Below the pieces are notes generated by a model that did not search any database, was not told the DNA's origin, and was given only the letters and a program-made list of their open reading frames with translations. Source: Skeletonema tropicum (lineage: Eukaryota; Bacillariophyta; Thalassiosirophyceae; Thalassiosirales; Thalassiosiraceae). Taken from it: DNA of 27,190 nt. The DNA lies in NCBI GenBank assembly GCA_037178625.1, contig JAWZXG010000080.1, positions 1-27,190 of the forward strand, written 5' to 3'. Numbering within the stretch: position 1 is the stretch's first letter; every line of letters starts with the position of its first letter. Both the position numbers and the translations under genes were made by a program. Positions 20,801 through 27,190 of this stretch are shown piece by piece.

Positions 20801-22615
20801 CCGCCGACTGTAATGGGCCACTAGAAGCGGCTCATGCGTGTAATGGCGACGATAGGTACGATTTGGTGGGATGTGGTGCTGCTGGCCAGCCCACACTAGA
20901 CCTCCCATATCTGCCACGAGACTGTAGCATCGCTTCTACGCACGCCAAACGTCTGAGCAGTGCTAATGTGCTTGTATGGTATCACCGCCGACTGTAATGG
21001 GCCACTAGAAGCGGCTCATGCGTGTAATGGCGACGATAGGTACGATTTGGTGGGATGTGGTGCTGCTGGCCAGCCCACACTGGACCTCCCATATCCGCCA
21101 CGAGACTCTAGCATCGCTTCTACGCACGCCAAACGTCTGAGCAGTGCTAATGTGCTTGTATGGTATCACCGCCGACTGTAATGGGCCACTAGAAGCGGCT
21201 CATGCGTGTAATGGCGACGATAGGTACGATTTGGTGGGATGTGGTGCTGCTGGCCAGCCCACACTAGACCTCCCATATCTGCCACGAGACTGTAGCATCG
21301 CTTCTACGCACGCCAAACGTCTGAGCAGTGCTAATGTGCTTGTATGGTATCACCGCCGACTGTAATGGGCCACTAGAAGCGGCTCATGCGTGTAATGGCG
21401 ACGATAGGTACGATTTGGTGGGATGTGGTGCTGCTGGCCAGCCCACACTAGACCTCCCATATCTGCCACGAGACTGTAGCATCGCTTCTACGCACGCCAA
21501 ACGTCTGAGCAGTGCTAATGTGCTTGTATGGTATCACCGCCGACTGTAATGGGCCACTAGAAGCGGCTCATGCGTGTAATGGCGACGATAGGTACGATTT
21601 GGTGGGATGTGGTGCTGCTGGCCAGCCCACACTGGACCTCCCATATCCGCCACGAGACTCTAGCATCGCTTCTACGCACGCCAAACGTCTGAGCAGTGCT
21701 AATGTGCTTGTATGGTATCACCGCCGACTGTAATGGGCCACTAGAAGCGGCTCATGCGTGTAATGGCGACGATAGGTACGATTTGGTGGGATGTGGTGCT
21801 GCTGGCCAGCCCACACTAGACCTCCCATATCTGCCACGAGACTGTAGCATCGCTTCTACGCACGCCAAACGTCTGAGCAGTGCTAATGTGCTTGTATGGT
21901 ATCACCGCCGACTGTAATGGGCCACTAGAAGCGGCTCATGCGTGTAATGGCGACGATAGGTACGATTTGGTGGGATGTGGTGCTGCTGGCCAGCCCACAC
22001 TGGACCTCCCATATCCGCCACGAGACTCTAGCATCGCTTCTACGCACGCCAAACGTCTGAGCAGTGCTAATGTGCTTGTATGGTATCACCGCCGACTGTA
22101 ATGGGCCACTAGAAGCGGCTCATGCGTGTAATGGCGACGATAGGTACGATTTGGTGGGATGTGGTGCTGCTGGCCAGCCCACACTAGACCTCCCATATCT
22201 GCCACGAGACTGTAGCATCGCTTCTACGCACGCCAAACGTCTGAGCAGTGCTAATGTGCTTGTATGGTATCACCGCCGACTGTAATGGGCCACTAGAAGC
22301 GGCTCATGCGTGTAATGGCGACGATAGGTACGATTTGGTGGGATGTGGTGCTGCTGGCCAGCCCACACTAGACCTCCCATATCTGCCACGAGACTGTAGC
22401 ATCGCTTCTACGCACGCCAAACGTCTGAGCAGTGCTAATGTGCTTGTATGGTATCACCGCCGACTGTAATGGGCCACTAGAAGCGGCTCATGCGTGTAAT
22501 GGCGACGATAGGTACGATTTGGTGGGATGTGGTGCTGCTGGCCAGCCCACACTGGACCTCCCATATCCGCCACGAGACTCTAGCATCGCTTCTACGCACG
22601 CCAAACGTCTGAGCA
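17830..22615 (+). repeat. 26-monomer satellite block, copy 2
   Basis: Units 36-61 repeat the order of units 10-35. All but two unit types agree (units 51 and 53 differ from 25 and 27), and rare variants are shared: the five-change unit, and an A123/C137/C149 unit at 14150 and 18936. This copy carries a private 2-bp insertion (GCGCTGG) near 18673. Copy 1 carries a private change at 17697 (GAAGTGG). Confidence 0.8.
20592..22431 (+). repeat. Nested 5-monomer duplication
   Basis: Units 51-55 (20592-21511) and 56-60 (21512-22431) share the order CCGCC/CTC, CTGCC/GTG, CCGCC/CTC, CTGCC/GTG, CTGCC/GTG. The same five-unit order occurs once in copy 1, at units 30-34 (16726-17645). Confidence 0.6.
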
Positions 22616-25600
22616 GTGCTAATGTGCTTGTATGGTATCACCGCCGACTGTAATGGGCCACTAGAAGCGGCTCATGCGTGTAATGGCGACGATAGGTACG
22701 ATTTGGTGGGATGTGGTGCTGCTGGCCAGCCCACACTAGACCTCCCATATCTGCCACGAGACTGTAGCATCGCTTCTACGCACGCCAAACGTCTGAGCAG
22801 TGCTAATGTGCTTGTATGGTATCACCGCCGACTGTAATGGGCCACTAGAAGCGGCTCATGCGTGTAATGGCGACGATAGGTACGATTTGGTGGGATGTGG
22901 TGCTGCTGGCCAGCCCACACTAGACCTCCCATATCTGCCACGAGACTGTAGCATCGCTTCTACGCACGCCAAACGTCTGAGCAGTGCTAATGTGCTTGTA
23001 TGGTATCACCGCCGACTGTAATGGGCCACTAGAAGCGGCTCATGCGTGTAATGGCGACGATAGGTACGATTTGGTGGGATGTGGTGCTGCTGGCCAGCCC
23101 ACACTGGACCTCCCATATCCGCCACGAGACTCTAGCATCGCTTCTACGCACGCCAAACGTCTGAGCAGTGCTAATGTGCTTGTATGGTATCACCGCCGAC
23201 TGTAATGGGCCACTAGAAGCGGCTCATGCGTGTAATGGCGACGATAGGTACGATTTGGTGGGATGTGGTGCTGCTGGCCAGCCCACACTAGACCTCCCAT
23301 ATCTGCCACGAGACTGTAGCATCGCTTCTACGCACGCCAAACGTCTGAGCAGTGCTAATGTGCTTGTATGGTATCACCGCCGACTGTAATGGGCCACTAG
23401 AAGCGGCTCATGCGTGTAATGGCGACGATAGGTACGATTTGGTGGGATGTGGTGCTGCTGGCCAGCCCACACTAGACCTCCCATATCTGCCACGAGACTG
23501 TAGCATCGCTTCTACGCACGCCAAACGTCTGAGCAGTGCTAATGTGCTTGTATGGTATCACCGCCGACTGTAATGGGCCACTAGAAGCGGCTCATGCGTG
23601 TAATGGCGACGATAGGTACGATTTGGTGGGATGTGGTGCTGCTGGCCAGCCCACACTAGACCTCCCATATCTGCCACGAGACTGTAGCATCGCTTCTACG
23701 CACGCCAAACGTCTGAGCAGTGCTAATGTGCTTGTATGGTATCACCGCCGACTGTAATGGGCCACTAGAAGCGGCTCATGCGTGTAATGGCGACGATAGG
23801 TACGATTTGGTGGGATGTGGTGCTGCTGGCCAGCCCACACTAGACCTCCCATATCTGCCACGAGACTGTAGCATCGCTTCTACGCACGCCAAACGTCTGA
23901 GCAGTGCTAATGTGCTTGTATGGTATCACCGCCGACTGTAATGGGCCACTAGAAGCGGCTCATGCGTGTAATGGCGACGATAGGTACGATTTGGTGGGAT
24001 GTGGTGCTGCTGGCCAGCCCACACTAGACCTCCCATATCTGCCACGAGACTGTAGCATCGCTTCTACGCACGCCAAACGTCTGAGCAGTGCTAATGTGCT
24101 TGTATGGTATCACCGCCGACTGTAATGGGCCACTAGAAGCGGCTCATGCGTGTAATGGCGACGATAGGTACGATTTGGTGGGATGTGGTGCTGCTGGCCA
24201 GCCCACACTGGACCTCCCATATCCGCCACGAGACTCTAGCATCGCTTCTACGCACGCCAAACGTCTGAGCAGTGCTAATGTGCTTGTATGGTATCACCGC
24301 CGACTGTAATGGGCCACTAGAAGCGGCTCATGCGTGTAATGGCGACGATAGGTACGATTTGGTGGGATGTGGTGCTGCTGGCCAGCCCACACTAGACCTC
24401 CCATATCTGCCACGAGACTGTAGCATCGCTTCTACGCACGCCAAACGTCTGAGCAGTGCTAATGTGCTTGTATGGTATCACCGCCGACTGTAATGGGCCA
24501 CTAGAAGCGGCTCATGCGTGTAATGGCGACGATAGGTACGATTTGGTGGGATGTGGTGCTGCTGGCCAGCCCACACTAGGACCTCCCATATCTGCCACGA
24601 GACTGTAGCATCGCTTCTACGCACGCCAAACGTCTGAGCAGTGCTAATGTGCTTGTATGGTATCACCGCCGACTGTAATGGGCCACTAGAAGCGGCTCAT
24701 GCGTGTAATGGCGACGATAGGTACGATTTGGTGGGATGTGGTGCTGCTGGCCAGCCCACACTGGACCTCCCATATCCGCCACGAGACTCTAGCATCGCTT
24801 CTACGCACGCCAAACGTCTGAGCAGTGCTAATGTGCTTGTATGGTATCACCGCCGACTGTAATGGGCCACTAGAAGCGGCTCATGCGTGTAATGGCGACG
24901 ATAGGTACGATTTGGTGGGATGTGGTGCTGCTGGCCAGCCCACACTAGACCTCCCATATCTGCCACGAGACTGTAGCATCGCTTCTACGCACGCCAAACG
25001 TCTGAGCAGTGCTAATGTGCTTGTATGGTATCACCGCCGACTGTAATGGGCCACTAGAAGCGGCTCATGCGTGTAATGGCGACGATAGGTACGATTTGGT
25101 GGGATGTGGTGCTGCTGGCCAGCCCACACTGGACCTCCCATATCTGCCACGAGACTGTAGCATCGCTTCTACGCACGCCAAACGTCTGAGCAGTGCTAAT
25201 GTGCTTGTATGGTATCACCGCCGACTGTAATGGGCCACTAGAAGCGGCTCATGCGTGTAATGGCGACGATAGGTACGATTTGGTGGGATGTGGTGCTGCT
25301 GGCCAGCCCACACTAGACCTCCCATATCTGCCACGAGACTGTAGCATCGCTTCTACGCACGCCAAACGTCTGAGCAGTGCTAATGTGCTTGTATGGTATC
25401 ACCGCCGACTGTAATGGGCCACTAGAAGCGGCTCATGCGTGTAATGGCGACGATAGGTACGATTTGGTGGGATGTGGTGCTGCTGGCCAGCCCACACTAG
25501 ACCTCCCATATCCGCCACGAGACTGTAGCATCGCTTCTACGCACGCCAAACGTCTGAGCAGTGCTAATGTGCTTGTATGGTATCACCGCCGACTGTAATG

Positions 25601-27190
25601 GGCCACTAGAAGCGGCTCATGCGTGTAATGGCGACGATAGGTACGATTTGGTGGGATGTGGTGCTGCTGGCCAGCCCACACTGGACCTCCCATATCCGCC
25701 ACGAGACTCTAGCATCGCTTCTACGCACGCCAAACGTCTGAGCAGTGCTAATGTGCTTGTATGGTATCACCGCCGACTGTAATGGGCCACTAGAAGCGGC
25801 TCATGCGTGTAATGGCGACGATAGGTACGATTTGGTGGGATGTGGTGCTGCTGGCCTGCCCACACTGGACCTCCCATATCAGCCACGAGACTGTAGCATC
25901 GCTTCTACGCACGCCAAACGTCTGAGCAGTGCTAATGTGCTTGTATGGTATCACCGCCGACTGTAATGGGCCACTAGAAGCGGCTCATGCGTGTAATGGC
26001 GACGATAGGTACGATTTGGTGGGATGTGGTGCTGCTGGCCAGCCCACACTAGACCTCCCATATCTGCCACGAGACTGTAGCATCGCTTCTACGCACGCCA
26101 AACGTCTGAGCAGTGCTAATGTGCTTGTATGGTATCACCGCCGACTGTAATGGGCCACTAGAAGCGGCTCATGCGTGTAATGGCGACGATAGGTACGATT
26201 TGGTGGGATGTGGTGCTGCTGGCCAGCCCACACTGGACCTCCCATATCCGCCACGAGACTCTAGCATCGCTTCTACGCACGCCAAACGTCTGAGCAGTGC
26301 TAATGTGCTTGTATGGTATCACCGCCGACTGTAATGGGCCACTAGAAGCGGCTCATGCGTGTAATGGCGACGATAGGTACGATTTGGTGGGATGTGGTGC
26401 TGCTGGCCAGCCCACACTAGACCTCCCATATCAGCCACGAGACTGTAGCATCGCTTCTACGCACGCCAAACGTCTGAGCAGTGCTAATGTGCTTGTATGG
26501 TATCACCGCCGACTGTAATGGGCCACTAGAAGCGGCTCATGCGTGTAATGGCGACGATAGGTACGATTTGGTGGGATGTGGTGCTGCTGGCCAGCCCACA
26601 CTAGACCTCCCATATCTGCCACGAGACTGTAGCATCGCTTCTACGCACGCCAAACGTCTGAGCAGTGCTAATGTGCTTGTATGGTATCACCGCCGACTGT
26701 AATGGGCCACTAGAAGCGGCTCATGCGTGTAATGGCGACGATAGGTACGATTTGGTGGGATGTGGTGCTGCTGGCCAGCCCACACTAGACCTCCCATATC
26801 TGCCACGAGACTGTAGCATCGCTTCTACGCACGCCAAACGTCTGAGCAGTGCTAATGTGCTTGTATGGTATCACCGCCGACTGTAATGGGCCACTAGAAG
26901 CGGCTCATGCGTGTAATGGCGACGATAGGTACGATTTGGTGGGATGTGGTGCTGCTGGCCAGCCCACACTGGACCTCCCATATCCGCCACGAGACTCTAG
27001 CATCGCTTCTACGCACGCCAAACGTCTGAGCAGTGCTAATGTGCTTGTATGGTATCACCGCCGACTGTAATGGGCCACTAGAAGCGGCTCATGCGTGTAA
27101 TGGCGACGATAGGTACGATTTGGTGGGATGTGGTGCTGCTGGCCAGCCCACACTAGACCTCCCATATCTAGCCACGAGACTGTAGCATCG

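Larger units (their letters stand above)
11270..27190 (+). repeat. Satellite array, 184-bp monomer, about 85 full copies
   Basis: Head-to-tail monomers of 184 bp begin with a partial unit at 11270 and continue past the right edge of the window. Taking GTGCTAATGTGC as monomer position 1, full units start at 11390 and every 184 bp after that. The exceptions are +2 near 18673, +1 at 24578-24580 and +1 at 27169-27170. I count 85 full units, one 5' partial and one 3' partial. The monomer has 101 G+C in 184 and is richer in GC than the flanking genes. Recurrent variation is at positions 113 (A/T), 123 (A/G), 137 (T/C/A) and 149 (G/C). Length and homogeneity are typical of subtelomeric or centromeric satellites. 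I have no basis for a centromere call. Confidence 0.97.

Noticed and set aside
11390..27070. Dozens of identical 73-codon ORFs as a tandem gene family
   Set aside because: They arise because one monomer happens to be open. They overlap, shift frame from unit to unit, begin at GTG (ATG two codons on), and their variants show no protein-level constraint.
11270..27190. CRISPR-like array
   Set aside because: The repeats are 184 bp, directly adjacent and nearly identical over their whole length. There are no unique spacers, and the setting is eukaryotic.
11270..27190. Centromere call
   Set aside because: Monomer length alone is not evidence. The array is within 12 kb of a telomere, and no centromere-specific signal such as a clear CENP-B-like box was seen.

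Overview
The window is eukaryotic and is the left end of a chromosome. It opens with about 42 copies of the TTAGGG-type telomere repeat, written here on the C-rich strand. Ty1/copia-type retrotransposon remnants, a gene with two GT-AG introns, and a long tandem satellite follow. The copia coding sequence resembles the copia-like elements of diatoms and related stramenopiles, from family knowledge: a reverse transcriptase with a YVDD box, and a C-terminal SKHWGY...PLLFW tail running into a purine tract and TGACA. A diatom is therefore the best guess for the host. I cannot name the species.

Layout. 1-251 is the telomere. From 252 the telomere abuts a copia element cut inside its integrase region; its ORF (258-2519) keeps reverse transcriptase but has lost the RNase H core in frame. 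2525-3547 holds an LTR-like start, a 51-bp tandem duplication and the upstream region of the next gene. 3548-7201 is a three-exon plus-strand gene for a predicted 1131-residue protein that I do not recognise; its 3' end is duplicated at 105-bp spacing (7139-7348). 7382-8302 is a minus-strand 306-codon ORF of unknown function, convergent with it. 8303-9462 has weak small ORFs and a second 105-bp-spaced duplication with A-tracts. 9463-10269 is a degenerate ORF ending in a second copia tail, followed by the same purine-tract/TGACA junction at 10300/10301 and an LTR-like stretch. 11270-27190 is a head-to-tail satellite with a 184-bp monomer (101 G+C of 184), about 85 full units plus two partial ones, running off the window.

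The satellite is the most structured part. The monomers are almost identical, and nearly all recurrent variation sits at four positions within 37 bp. Reading those positions as a barcode shows that a block of 26 monomers (about 4.8 kb) is duplicated in tandem, with smaller 4-mer and 5-mer duplications nested in it. Two of three length variants fall on barcode positions and look like two variant bases merged into one consensus, so the exact copy number should be treated with care. There is no gene cluster working as a pathway here. This is a telomere-proximal region shaped by retrotransposon decay, local duplication and satellite expansion, with one convincing host gene and one probable one.
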